Positions 39,805-52,285 are shown, counted from the stretch's first letter. The stretch: DNA of 64,000 nucleotides from Flavobacterium davisii (GCF_019565505.1 NZ_CP067378.1:1-64000), one strand, 5' to 3'. The notes: generated by a model not told the origin, from the letters alone. Program-made: numbers and translations.

Positions 39805-41063
39805 GTCAAAAATAGTTGGTGATTTTTTAGTATTTAATGCTTATATTACCCCTATCAAATTGAAGAGGACGTTGGCTCTGCTGAGGAGCAACCAACTAGC
39901 AATAAGTTTGATAATTATACGATAGTTTGAGAGGATAGATTTTCAGTCTATCCTCTTTAATTATCGGTAATTTAACATGGCTAAATAAAACCTTTTTACA
40001 TTTGGTTTTTATAATACAAATACCATTTCAAAAAGTTCTTTCTGTTGGCTAAACTTAATCCTCTATGAATATTCAAGTTGCCTTTTAAGTGTCCGAAAAA
40101 TGATTCCAATGAGTTTGTTGAATTGGGTATTTTTTCATCTTTTAGATACAAAAATATATTAGGCAATGCTTTTTTGATTACCGTAAACGATCTTCTAACC
40201 ATTTTATGCGTATACCAATATCTTCCTGTTTCGGGATTATATGATTTTTGATTAATGAAATCTCTATATGTTTCTTCCTATTTTATGAGTTCCATAAGCC
40301 ATAATTGCTTTTTGTACTCGGTGTTTATATAATGAATTTTAACAGCTATTTGTTTCAGTTCAAAACCAGATTTATGTTTTGGATTTGCTGTAAGCCATAT
40401 TCTACACATTCGTGATATATGAACTAAACATCTTTGAAAGGGTACTTTTGGACAAACTTTTTTAATGGCTTTTATAGAAGATTTATCTCCATCAGAAGTA
40501 ATGCTTTTTATTGTTATCCCAAGCTTTAATAGATTTTCTAAGTCTTCGGCTATTTCCTCAAAATGTTCTCCATTGCTTATTCTGTAAAGTTGTGTTAGCT
40601 TTAAATGAAAGTTTCTATATACAACTAAACAGATATCATTTGGAAAATAAGTTCCATCAAGAACTAAATATATCTCATCAGTTGAACTAAACTCTAAGAC
40701 AGGAGATTTGTTTAGCATCTTATAGAAATAACGTTGTAAAGTGCTTATTCCATATCCTGATTCTTGTGAAATTTTATTAAAAGTGTCTTTGCCAATTACC
40801 CAATTTTTGAACCATATTTCTTTATTAGAATCTGAAACTGATTTATTAATATTAGTAAATAATTGTCCACAATTTTTACACTTAAATCGTTGTTTGTTTT
40901 GTTGAATTCCCCATTTTATAGTTTCTAGACTTTTACAAGTTGGACATCGCTTTTTTTTGAGTTTTTCATAAATAAAAAAAGTTTATTGAAACGAATTTCA
41001 ATAAACTCTTCGAAATATCATATTTTACAATAGCTAACAGCTATTTTACCAACTATTTTTGAC
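39805..41063 (-). mobile_element. IS256-type insertion sequence (Zn-binding variant)
   Basis: The ends are GTCAAAAATAGTTGGT (39805-39820) and its exact complement (41048-41063), 16-bp perfect terminal inverted repeats enclosing a ~1.26-kb element. It contains one transposase gene. It sits inside the BNR lipoprotein gene, splitting the signal-peptide part from the propeller. I could not find a convincing 8-9-bp target duplication outside the repeats, so the junction may have been altered after insertion. A hairpin (AGTTTATTGAAA with its complement, 40980-41007) lies just upstream of the transposase start. Confidence 0.8.
39996..40969 (-). pseudogene. IS256 family transposase, variant Zn-binding type, inactivated
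   Basis: A ~324-aa frame can be rebuilt. It has an N-terminal zinc ribbon (RCPTCKSLETIKWG, FKCKNCGQLF) and a helix-turn-helix-like segment. The DDE core follows with LVLDGTYFPNDICLVVY, ITSDGDKSSIKAIKKVCPKV and PFQRCLVHISR, and the C-terminal STNSLESFFGHLKG holds the Glu. Two lesions are visible. An A8 run near 40955 puts the ATG out of frame with the zinc ribbon. An in-frame TAG after MELIK (about 40275) lies where Trp is expected before EETYRDF. The second is a base substitution and so genuine. The copy is probably dead. Confidence 0.82.
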
Positions 41064-41268
41064 TATTAAACCATTTTTATAGAATCTATAAAATTAAGAG
41101 TATTCTTTTGGCTTGTTTTGCAAGCTAATAGTGAAAACGAAATAACAAATGTTATAAATATTTCTTTCATAGTTTAAAACTTTCTATTTCTTTTAAAAAA
41201 AAAGACTAAAAATACAAACATTTAATTGTAAATATTTAATTTTGTGTTTTATTTTATTAACTTCAAAT

Positions 41269-43244
41269 ATGAGCGCAACGCATCATCAAGATCTCCACAG
41301 TAAATTTACTCTAGGTGGAATTCTTGTTACTTTAGGAATTATTTATGGTGACATCGGTACATCTCCTTTGTATGTAATGAAAGCTATTATTGGCAATCAT
41401 GCTATTAGCCCCGATGTAATTTTAGGAGGAATTTCGGCCATTTTATGGACGCTTACCCTTCAAACTACTTTAAAGTATGTAATTATGACACTATCTGCCG
41501 ATAATAATGGCGAAGGTGGTATTTTTGCATTATACGCATTGGTTAAACGAACGAAAGTCAGATGGCTCATTATACCAGCTATTGTAGGTGGATCTGCTTT
41601 GTTAGCAGATGGAATTATTACACCTCCTATATCTGTTTCTTCTGCTGTTGAGGGATTAAAATTATATTTTCCTGAAATAAATACGGTTCCTATTGTAATT
41701 ACTATTTTAGTATTATTATTTTTAATTCAACAATTTGGAACGAGCTTAGTGGGTAAATTTTTTGCTCCTATGATGACCATTTGGTTTGGAATGTTAGCCA
41801 TTTTAGGAATTATTCAAATTTCACAAAATTTTGATGTTTTAAAAGCTGTTAACCCTTATTATGCTATTCATTTATTAAAAATTCACCCAGAAGGATTTTA
41901 TGTATTGGGTTTTGTATTCTTATGTACTACAGGTGCTGAGGCTTTATATTCCGATATGGGACACTGTGGTAGACAAAATATTAGAATCAGTTGGATTTTT
42001 GTAAAAATAGCTCTTTTATTAAATTATTTTGGTCAAGGAGCTTATTTAATCAAACATCAAGGAGAAACTTTACGTAGTATTAATCCTAATAATATCAATC
42101 CTTTTTATTTGGTAATGCCGGATTGGTTTCAACCTTTTGGAATTTTAATAGCTACTTTAGCTGCTGTTATTGCTTCTCAAGCCTTAATATCTGGTTCTTT
42201 TACATTAATTAATGAAGCAGTACGATTAAATTTTTGGCCTAAAGTAAAAATTAAATACCCAACAGTACTAAAAGGTCAATTGTATATCCCTTCTATCAAT
42301 TGGTTATTATTAGCAGGTTGTATTGGTATTGTTTTGTACTTTAAAGAATCAGGAAAAATGGAAGCTGCCTATGGTCTTGCTATCGTTTTATGTATGATCA
42401 TGACGACTATTTTATTGATGTATTATATGGTTATGAAGCGTATTGCTGTCTATATAATAATACCTGTAATTCTATTTTATTTAGCTATTGAATTTAGTTT
42501 TCTAATAGCTTGTTTGGATAAATTTGCACATGGCGGATACGTAACACTTATTATTGCCTGTTTATTAATATTTGTCATGGCTGTTTGGTATAGAGCGAAA
42601 CAAATTGGTAAAAATTATACTAAATTTGTAAAAGTTGACCACTACAAAAAAGTTTTAGCCGAATTAAGCGTTGATTTATCTATTCCAAAATATGCTACTC
42701 ATTTAGTTTATATGACCAACGCAGGTCGCGTAGATGAAATTGAAGAAAAAGTAATGTATTCTATTTTGCAAAAAAGACCAAAACGTGCTGATATTTATTG
42801 GTTTATACATGTTAATGTTACGAATGAACCATACAAAAAGAATATAGAGTAACTGAGATTATTAAAGATGATTTATACCGTATTGATTTTAATTTAGGAT
42901 TTAGAGAACCTACCAAAATTAATCTAATGTTTAAAGAAGTAATTAAGGACATGGTAGAAAAAGGAGAAGTAGATATTACAAGTCGTTACGAATCTTTACA
43001 TAAAAATAAAATTTTAGGCGACTTTAAATTTATACTTTCTGAAAAATATCTTTCAAATGACAGTTTCTTAGATTTTGCTGAAAAAATAATAATGAATACC
43101 TATTTCTTTCTTAAAAAGTTCTCTTTATCAGAAGAAAGTGCTTTTGGATTGGATATAAGTTCTGTGAAAATTGAAAAATTCCCAATGGTACTTCATGCTC
43201 CAGAAAAAATTAAATTAGATAGAATTCACAAAGAAAAAGAATAA
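41269..43244 (+). pseudogene. kup: KUP potassium uptake transporter (one frameshift)
   Basis: The ~658-aa K+/H+ symporter starts at ATG 41269 with a soluble tail then LGIIYGDIGTSPLYVMKAI, the family signature. ADNNGEGGIFALYAL, GSALLADGIITPPISVSSAV and FLCTTGAEALYSDMGHCG are also diagnostic. Twelve membrane helices precede a cytosolic C-terminus. The frame breaks near 42840 in AAAAAG. The second half (42927-43244) contains the expected end. Bestrophin follows 6 bp later, giving an ion-transport pair. Confidence 0.93.
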
Positions 43245-43250
43245 AACATA

Positions 43251-44109
43251 ATGATTTCTTATAATACAAAAGATTGGTTTACTTTTATTTTTAGATTTCA
43301 CAAAGCAGATACTTTTAGACAATTATTACCTTTAATAGTTAGTATTGGAATATATGCTGGAATCATTGCCTATTTAGAACTCGAATATTTTAAATTATCA
43401 GAAAATCATAACTTAAAGAACATACCCATCATGCACAGCATGTTGGGTTTTGTTATTTCATTACTTTTAGTTTTTAGAACAAATACCGCTTATGATAGAT
43501 GGTGGGAAGGAAGGAAACAATGGGGATCTTTAGTTAATAATAGTAGAAACCTAGCAATAAAACTTTCTGCATTACTCAACAAAGAAGATCGAATTTTATT
43601 TAAAAAATCAATACCCCATTTTGCACAAACTCTTAATTTACATTTAAAGAATGAAGAAATTAGTCAAGAGTTATTTGAAGAACTAAATGTAGACGTACGT
43701 CATAAAAAACATAAGCCCAATCAAATTGTTAAACTAATGACTAAAAAAATAATTGAGCTTAAAAATCAAAACAAACTTTCAGATGAAAATTTACTATTCA
43801 TCAATAATGAATTAATCTCTTTTTAGATATTTGTGGAGCTTGTGAAAGGATAAAAAATACACCTATTCCCTTTTCTTATAGTGTATTCCTAAAAAAGTTT
43901 ATCTTTTTTATGTCATGACCTTACCTTTTGGCTATGTTTTTAGTTTAGGTTATTTGACAATACCTGTTGTTATTTTTATATTTTATGTTTTGGCCAGTCT
44001 AGAACTTATAGCAGAAGAAATTGAAGATCCTTTTGGAAATGATGAAAATGATTTACCTACTAATAAAATAGCAGAAAATATAAAAAAAAATATAGAAGAA
44101 ATTTTATAA
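43251..44109 (+). pseudogene. Bestrophin family ion channel (one frameshift)
   Basis: The ~286-aa bestrophin/UPF0187 protein has an N-terminal helix pair (LLPLIVSIGIYAGIIAYLEL), then GFVISLLLVFRTNTAYDRWWEGRKQWG, the hallmark RTNxAYDRWWEGR. The frame stops at NNELISF near 43825. The alternate frame continues DICGACERIKNTPIPFSYSVF and ends with the membrane helices and ELIAEEIEDPFGNDENDLP, the conserved bestrophin acidic motif. It is an anion or Na+ channel at the inner membrane, next to the K+ transporter gene. Confidence 0.9.
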
Positions 44110-44129
44110 TTAAGCCTCTACCCTATTAT

Positions 44130-46247
44130 CTATTTTAATTCATTCTTTAAAAAAACTTGTTCTTTTTCAGATAATTTAGGCAAAATAGATTCAAAAGCTT
44201 TTTTAAAATATACTTTTTTTAGCATTGCCCTAATTGTATTTTTTTGAAAAACGAACAAATTGCCACTTATGATGCTGAGTAGCATTTACTAATGATTCTA
44301 AAACAATTGGATGTGTTGGATTAATTTTTAGAGCTACTTCTAATGCGTTTTGTCTTATAGTTGAACTAAATTGAATTGTTGTATAATTTAAAAGTTCTGA
44401 CAAAAGCAAATTATATATTTCTTTATTATATATTTTTGAATTAAGAGCTAGTCCTAACCAATTAATTCTAAAGCTTTTATCATTTAAACCCGTTATTTCT
44501 TTGGTATTATCTAAATAAAAAGGACAATTTTCAGGAAATTGTTTACATAGCTGAGTTAATGCAATTTCTTGAGTCACATAGGAATCATCAGTTAAAAGAC
44601 CTTCGTAATTTGATTTAAATTCTAAAGGAATTGTTTGCATTGTTTCTGCTACTGTTTGTCTGATAACTATATTCTTTGTATCCATTGCTAATTTTAATAG
44701 TTCCGATTTTTCTTCGTAAGGAATATTAATTAGTTGGTAAATTACTTCTTGTGATAATGCTTCAGATTCATTTAATAATAAAATATTTTTAAAAAAACTT
44801 TTTTTCTCATTAAAAGGAATAGGTTCCATTTTTTGTAATTCAAAATATTTTTTCACCTTCTCATTTTTACTCAAAATTTGAATTACTTTTTCAATAGGAA
44901 AATAAGATGATTCTAACCATTCTTTTTTAAATTGAGAAATATTAAAATCAGGTGCTACTTTCTTAATTTCATTTAGAAAATCATCTGTTTCAACATTTTT
45001 ATATTGATATTTTTTTAGATAGGTTTTGATCGTTTTATTAAAATTATTATCGCCTATTAATTCTTTTAAATAGTGTAATGCCCAAGCTCCTTTTTTATAA
45101 AAACTTAAAACACTTGCTTTTTCATTTAAAATAGGAATTGTATCCTTTTTAGAATTGGCTTGTATTTCTTCAGCATATTTTAGCAATTCAAAATGAAAAT
45201 GAGTATCCCCTAACAAATGTTTTTCAGTTAATAGTGCATAATAGGTTGCAAAACCTTCTTGCAACCAATGATGTTTTCCTTCTTTGGCAGTAACCAGATC
45301 TCCAAACCAATGATGTGCTAATTCATGAGCATTGACATTTAGATAACTTTTATCATTAAAACCTATTTTATCTACTACAAAATCCTGACTAAATAATGTA
45401 GCAGTAGTATTTTCCATTCCAGCATATAAAAAATCTTCTACAGGAACTTGTTTATAAATATCCCACGGATATTCTAGTCCAATTTCTTTTTCTAAAAAAT
45501 CAAAAATTTCCTTTGAATATTTGTATGTATAATCCAATTTGTTTTGATCTTCATTTTTATAATATAAAAAAATATTTTTACCTTTTTTTGATTTTATTTT
45601 TTTATGACCAAATCCTCCTATAGCAAGCATAACTAAATAAGAAGACATTGGTTTTTTCATTTTATATTCCCATTTTTTATTTGCTTTTAAACCAGGGCTG
45701 TATCACTTTTTTTTAATATACCATTTGAAATGACTTCATAAAATGGTTGTGCACAAATACTTAAATTGAAAATTAATTTTTCATTTACATTATCAAAACT
45801 AGGTAGCCAGTGAGAAGTATACTTTCCTTGACCTTGTGTCCATATTTGATAATTTCTATATTCATTATCTTGATGATAATTAGAAGATAGGCCGTTAGAA
45901 TCTTTTCCCATATCGACAAAATACATAGTCTGTTTGGGAGTGGCTTGATACTTAAATCTAATTATATTTTTACCTATTTTGTAGCCTTCAAAAAAAACAA
46001 TTGATTTATTTGTATTTTTGTATTTTACAGTTTTTTCATTTATTTGAACCTCTTCAAAAGCCATGTTTATTGCATCTATTTTAATAGAATCTACTTTTCT
46101 ATTTACTTGTAAAAGATATTCACAAGTTCCTGATATTGATTTAGTTTCAAAAGCGGGTGAAAGTTCTGCATTTAATGAAATAAAATCTACATTAGGCCTT
46201 GATTGTCCCCATAAAGTGATAGAAAAAAGTAAAAAAAGAAGAGGCAT
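44130..46247 (-). pseudogene. M1 family aminopeptidase, exported (frameshifted)
   Basis: Parts join into a ~705-aa zinc aminopeptidase. A signal peptide (LLFLLFSITLWGQ) and N-terminal beta-domain (45687-46247) are followed by the catalytic domain with AGMENTTATLFSQDF, the GAMEN-like exopeptidase motif. The HExxH-x18-E zinc site is in NAHELAHHWFGDL and HHWLQEGFATYYAL. A helical C-terminal region ends at 44130. Breaks are near 45680 and in the A-run near 44255. It trims N-terminal residues from peptides, probably in the periplasm. It converges on bestrophin with a 20-bp gap. Confidence 0.9.
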
Positions 46248-46438
46248 AAAAACGTTTAGTTAGCGTATATAAAAAGGAAGTTTTCTAAAAAAGTAATATT
46301 TAAATATTTAGTTTATACACCTTATGTAAAATATTGTATAATTTCTAATCTTACTAAAAATACTCTTATTAAATATAAACAATGAAATAAATAATATTTT
46401 AATCTTTTTCAGACAATATTTAATCAAAAACAATATCA

Positions 46439-47822
46439 CTATTTTAGATAATTATCAAATTCTGCATCAAAAATATTTATAAAAGCATTTTTGATTGTTT
46501 TATCTTCATTTAATAATATTGCTCTGTGTATTTTGGTTATTACCCATTTATCTTGTATATCTTCAAAATCTTTAGCATGAAATTGAGGAATTCCAAAATG
46601 ATGATGCTCTAAGACTTTTTTCCATTGAGTCGGATCCTTATCTATATTAACTGCTACAAAGTTTATAGAAGGATTTCGTTTCATAATTTCAATCGCTTTT
46701 TTATGAGCTAATTTTAAATGAGATTTTGCCTCTGAACTCCAAAAAAACACAACCGTTTTTTTAGAATTTGTTGGTATAGAACTTATCCTTTTTCCTTGTA
46801 AATCAATTAGTTCAATTGTTGGTAGATATTTATTTTTAGCTAAAGACTGAATAGCATTAGCTATATCTTTAATAGCATTTCGACTACACGAATCAGTAGA
46901 AAGTTTATAATATTGAGACAAAAAAGCTTTATTATTAGAAGTATTTTGATCTTCTAAAAGATACATAAAAGCAATGTTATGTAATACAGAGTTTTTAATA
47001 GATTTATTGGTAAATATAGAATCGGCTACTTTTAATCTATCTATATTATTTTGTACAATAACAGTTTCTTTTCTATTATGACAGGTAATGTTGTTTAACA
47101 TAGCTGTTAAATAGGCTACAAAAGGAGAGAAATCAGTTAATTTTTGATTATTGAAATCAATTTTTTTCGGTAATCATAATAATCTTTTGGAAGTAAACCA
47201 CAAACTTTTTTGTTGGTTCTAAATTGATATACTAAAGGATAAAGCTCTTTTTTTGTTAAGTAAGGCATTTCCAACATAGAATTAGCATACAAATCAAAAT
47301 CATCATTCCAATTTATTTCTTCTTTTTTTCATCATAAAAGGCTTTCCTTTTTTCATATTCTTTATTAAGCCTATATTCAAACTTTTTTAAGGGTTCATCA
47401 TAAATATCAAAACTAGAATTTTTATCTTCTTCATTTCTCAAAAATAATTCAATTAGAAAATTATTTTTCTCATCTCCTCGCCCACAAAATGTTAATGAAT
47501 TATCAAATTCTTGTGCATTTAGCCTTACCATTAAACTGTCCCCTTTTTCTATATACATATATTGATATTCAGGTTCATGCCTAAAAGTATACATACCAGA
47601 ACTTAACGTATCATATTTTACTAAAAAACGATTATTGTTATCTAATTCTATAGTATCAATCACCTTGTCTTCTTTACATAAATAAAGAAATTTAGAATTA
47701 GGATTTATTATCTCACCACCAAAATAAACCTTATCTTCTTGTTCTTCTTTGCAAGAAATGAGAAAAAAAGGGATAAAAAATAGTGTATAAAAAAATATTT
47801 TTTTATAATAAGCAATCATCAT
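46439..47822 (-). pseudogene. Thioredoxin-fold lipoprotein, TlpA-like (frameshifted)
   Basis: Three frames give a ~461-aa lipoprotein. The signal and lipobox are IFFYTLFFIPFFLISCKE. A DUF4369-like beta region (GGEIINPNSKFLYLCKEDKV, GDSLMVRLNAQEF) and a helical middle follow. The C-terminal thioredoxin fold (LPTIELIDLQGKRISSIPTN, TVVFFWSSEAKSHLKLAHKK) has the CxxC replaced by SSEA. Without the cysteines it cannot act as a normal disulfide reductase. Breaks are near 47325 and 47165. It is the last gene of the minus-strand group that starts with the Lgt-like gene, 70 bp after the small membrane genes. Confidence 0.75.
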
Positions 47823-47891
47823 TTAATATTTACCTATAGCAAATGTATTTTTATAATTTATAAAAAAATGTTAATATAGCGTTAAAATTAA

Positions 47892-48094
47892 TCATTTAGG
47901 TGATAACACAATACGACCTACACAGCATCCAAATCCTATTATAAATGAAATGACAGAGTAAATTAATAGTTTTTAGTTATTAATTTATACCTATCTTTTC
48001 TAAAAAAAATGCCTAATATCAGACCTACAAGAAAAGCTATTAGACTTACCAGTTCTACAACAATAATTAAAACAAAAAAAAGATTATTTAACAT
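47892..48094 (-). pseudogene. Small two-helix membrane protein (one frameshift)
   Basis: From the ATG at 48094 the first frame gives one long helix (FVLIIVVELVSLIAFLVGLI) then FFRKDRYKLITKN, and stops at 47963. A single indel restores a second helix (IYSVISFIIGFGCCVGRIVL) and an end at 47892, ~67 aa. The layout of the second half (basic linker, LxTx.., YSxISFIIGF.CC) resembles the end of the neighbour at 48100-48369, so the two look like diverged tandem copies. Function is unknown. Confidence 0.5.
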
Positions 48095-48099
48095 ATTAT

Positions 48100-48369
48100 T
48101 TATTTTACAAAGGTTAATATACCACAAGTACTATAGCCTATTATTAATATAATAGTTGAATACGTAACTAATTGTAATGTAAACTTCTTATCATCCGTTA
48201 TAAAAAACAAACGTAATAATCCTATGATAAGAGGAAAAGGGGATATTATAACAGCCAATCCGGCAATAGTTAGTAGGCCTAATTTTAGAATAGTACGAAT
48301 AGGCTCTACAAATAGAATACATAATATCATTATGAAAGTTGATAAAAAAAATATTTTCTTATTCTTCAT
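48100..48369 (-). CDS. Small hydrophobic membrane protein, unknown
   Basis: The 89-aa protein has three predicted membrane helices (FLSTFIMILCILFV, LGLLTIAGLAVIISPFPLIIGLL, TYSTIILIIGYSTCGILTF). No family is recognised. It starts 45 bp after the radical SAM gene and ends 5 bp before its probable paralogue, so it is likely co-transcribed with the Lgt-like/radical SAM pair. Confidence 0.6.
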   Translation of the reverse strand: MKNKKIFFLSTFIMILCILFVEPIRTILKLGLLTIAGLAVIISPFPLIIGLLRLFFITDDKKFTLQLVTYSTIILIIGYSTCGILTFVK

Positions 48370-48414
48370 GTCATTTAATCTTTCTTTCCTTAAAAACTAA
48401 ATCTTTGCATTTTT

Positions 48415-49800
48415 TTAGTTTAGTTGTTTTCTAATTTCTTTTATCGATTCATCTCTATAAAATAAATTCATTGTTTCAAAAGGAATTAATTTTCCCTTTT
48501 TATCAACTATATGTACACATGATTTTTTGACAGCTCTTACATCAAAATCATGTGCATCCATAAAATTCATAATAATAATTCTAAACAAATTTTCATATTG
48601 TAAATGATCTGATTTTACCCTAGGTAGACAACACATTAATTCGCCTAATTTTTCTTCTGCACAATCTACAGAAATACCTGTACTAAATAAGGTAAGTAAA
48701 TGATTTTTAAGTTTTTCATCACTTTCAAAAACAATTGTATTTTTAGAATTGTTTAAAAGATCTTCTGGATTAATAAGATTTGTCATAGGAAAAACTTCTC
48801 CATTCATTTTTAAAGCGTAAGCCATACATAAAGCATCAGGATTACAAGGAACAGGAATTAGATCTTGCGGTGTAAAAATAGGATATTGCTCATAAATTTT
48901 TCTACGTACTTCTGTTAGTGTTATTCGACCTTCACTATCATCATAATTTTCATTTCTTCCCGCAACTTGAGTTGGCTGAAAAGTTACTCCTCTAACGCAT
49001 TTTTGTTGTAAGGCATATTGTAAAATTTCACCAATTTCGTCATCATTTTCACCTTTTTGTAGAGTAACAACTAAAGTGGTGGATAAATTAAATCGATTTA
49101 AGTTATCAATAGCCTTTTTTCTAATTTGACTTAAATCTTCTCCTCTCATTTTTTCTAAAACTTCTGATTTAAAACTGTCAAATTGAAGATAAATTTCAAA
49201 ATCGGGCATATAAGAAGCCAATTTTTCTACAAAAGAAATATCTTTAGCTATTCTTATACCATTAGTATTAACCATTAAATGTTTAATAGGTTTTGATTTA
49301 GCTAAATCTAAAATTTCAAAAAATTGAGGATGTACAGTAGGCTCTCCTCCTGAAAGCTGAACTACATCAGGTTCCCCTTCATTAGCTACAATAGCATCTA
49401 ACATTCTTTCAATTTCGTCTAATGTTCTATGATTCCCATAATTAGGGGCTGAACTAGCATAACAAGTAGGACAGGCTAAGTTGCAACGATCTGTAACTTC
49501 TACAATTGATAGACAGGAATGTTGCTCATGATCAGGACATAACCCACAATCATAAGGACAACCATAATGCACCTTTGTATTAAATTTTAAAGGCACTTCT
49601 GATTGCTTATTATAATTTCTTATCTGACGATAATATTCAACATCATCCGCAATCATAACTTTTGAATCACCATGTGTCTTACAATGTTTTAACATCCAAA
49701 CTTTTTCGTTTTCAAAAACAATTTTAGCATTACAAAGATGTAAACATTTTGGACAAATACTTTGTGTGGCATCGTAATATATATAATCTCTAGTAGGCAT
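48415..49800 (-). CDS. Radical SAM enzyme of the COG1964/Tes-like family
   Basis: The intact 461-aa protein has several metal sites. An N-terminal CPKCLHLCNA is rubredoxin-like. A Cys set in GCPYDCGLCPDHEQHSC is followed by the radical SAM CxxxCxxC in VTDRCNLACPTCYASS. GGEPTVHP is the SAM-binding GGE motif, and a C-terminal cluster CAEEKLGELMCCLP follows. This layout fits COG1964 proteins, which include the archaeal tetraether synthase Tes that joins lipid chains by a C-C bond. The substrate in this organism is unknown. It lies 21 bp downstream of an Lgt-like membrane gene, which favours a lipid or lipoprotein target, an inference. Confidence 0.85.
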   Translation of the reverse strand: MPTRDYIYYDATQSICPKCLHLCNAKIVFENEKVWMLKHCKTHGDSKVMIADDVEYYRQIRNYNKQSEVPLKFNTKVHYGCPYDCGLCPDHEQHSCLSIVEVTDRCNLACPTCYASSAPNYGNHRTLDEIERMLDAIVANEGEPDVVQLSGGEPTVHPQFFEILDLAKSKPIKHLMVNTNGIRIAKDISFVEKLASYMPDFEIYLQFDSFKSEVLEKMRGEDLSQIRKKAIDNLNRFNLSTTLVVTLQKGENDDEIGEILQYALQQKCVRGVTFQPTQVAGRNENYDDSEGRITLTEVRRKIYEQYPIFTPQDLIPVPCNPDALCMAYALKMNGEVFPMTNLINPEDLLNNSKNTIVFESDEKLKNHLLTLFSTGISVDCAEEKLGELMCCLPRVKSDHLQYENLFRIIIMNFMDAHDFDVRAVKKSCVHIVDKKGKLIPFETMNLFYRDESIKEIRKQLN

Positions 49801-49821
49801 TTATTTTTTTAATAATTCTAA

Positions 49822-50512
49822 TTATAAAACAATAATAGTGAAAAAAACAAAAATAGAAATGAAATGAATAATACTTAATTGAAAAAACAAAGATTCATAA
49901 GGTTTTAAAAATTCAATAAAAAAACGATATAAAAAATAAAGCAAGAAAAAAAGTTTAAAACGATCTCCGTTTATAAAATCGACTTTTTCAAGTTTGTAGA
50001 ACAAAAAAATCAATCCTAATAAAAAAACAATTTCGTATAAAGCTACGGGATGCCTCAATTTACCATCACCTAAATCTATTCCTGTAAAAAGGAAGTTTCT
50101 ATTCCGTAAGTCGGTTCCATAATTCCCATGCCCAAACATCCTATCCTACCTATTATAAGAGCTATTAAAATAGGGTATACATATAAGTCACCGGAAGCTT
50201 TTGTTTCCCCAATAATTTTTTTATTATTTCTACCCCAAGTAAACCACCTAAAAAACCACCTGCAACTGTTTTATTTTGAAAAAAAGAAAAAAAGGACATA
50301 TTAGGAATTAAACTAGGCGTTTCTAAAACTGCAATAACTCTTGATCCTATTAGAGCCCCTATCATAGCACCTAATAAAATCCAAAGTCTATTTTCATCCG
50401 ATATAATTTTATTTTTTTTCTTAAGAAAAGAATAAAGGCGCATGCCTATAAAAAATGCAAATATTTCTAATAAATAATGATAAAAAGGAGCATTATCAAA
50501 CGGTATTTTCAT
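49822..50512 (-). pseudogene. Lgt-like (prolipoprotein diacylglyceryl transferase family) membrane protein (frameshifted)
   Basis: Reading across two indels gives a ~230-aa multi-helix protein with Lgt-type features. The N-terminal helix (YHYLLEIFAFFIGMRLYSFL) is followed by GAMIGALIGSRVIAVLE, then VAGGFLGGLLGVEI (the GGxxGG region). IIGRIGC with the Lgt Arg comes next, then EPTYGIETSFFTGIDLGDG and RHPVALYEIVFLL, close to the Lgt H.xxQlyE motif. Breaks are at an A-run near 50225 and a T-run near 50095. True Lgt attaches diacylglycerol to lipoprotein Cys. This is a shorter paralogue and not clearly the housekeeping enzyme. It heads the operon with the radical SAM gene. Confidence 0.78.
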
Positions 50513-50584
50513 TCTTTATATTTAGAATTTTACGCAATTTATAAAAAACTAACAACTAATTACTAATTACTGATTACTAATTAG

Positions 50585-50592
50585 TACTTTTG
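50585..50592 (+). promoter_or_regulatory. Putative -7 box for the ABC-F gene
   Basis: TACTTTTG fits TAnnTTTG and ends 22 nt before the ATG at 50615. No clear -33 element is seen. Confidence 0.35.
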
Positions 50593-50611
50593 CAACGCTT
50601 TAAAAAAATAA

Positions 50612-52233
<1,622 letters not shown>

Positions 52234-52285
52234 CATTAAGTACACATCTAAAACAAATAAAATTCTCTTATAAATTATACTATTT

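Larger units (their letters stand above)
38838..41170 (-). pseudogene. BNR/WD40-type repeat lipoprotein, interrupted by an IS element and frameshifted
   Basis: The start at 41170 encodes a lipoprotein signal (IFITFVISFSLLACKTSQ, lipobox LLAC) that runs to about residue 34, where the IS element at 39805-41063 begins. On the other side the sequence resumes with SSRALLIDKDHLWFGTNQGK and continues through FYDAMLFINNKVGFAIGDP, FFAASNTNLNYKNGT, SGGRSANLYTSMNKGLKW and TTATGVFYSQNRGKNWKKL to 38838. These are sialidase/BNR-type beta-propeller repeats. Two further indels (near 39608 and 39390) break the body. The family includes secreted photosystem-assembly-like and glycosidase-like propellers of unknown role. 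The IS makes this a true loss of gene integrity. Confidence 0.8.

Noticed and set aside
40270-40280. Stop-codon readthrough or TAG recoding in the transposase
   Set aside because: TAG serves as a normal stop elsewhere in the window (rpe, and the rebuilt M1 peptidase ends in TAG), so a simple nonsense mutation in a dying IS is enough.
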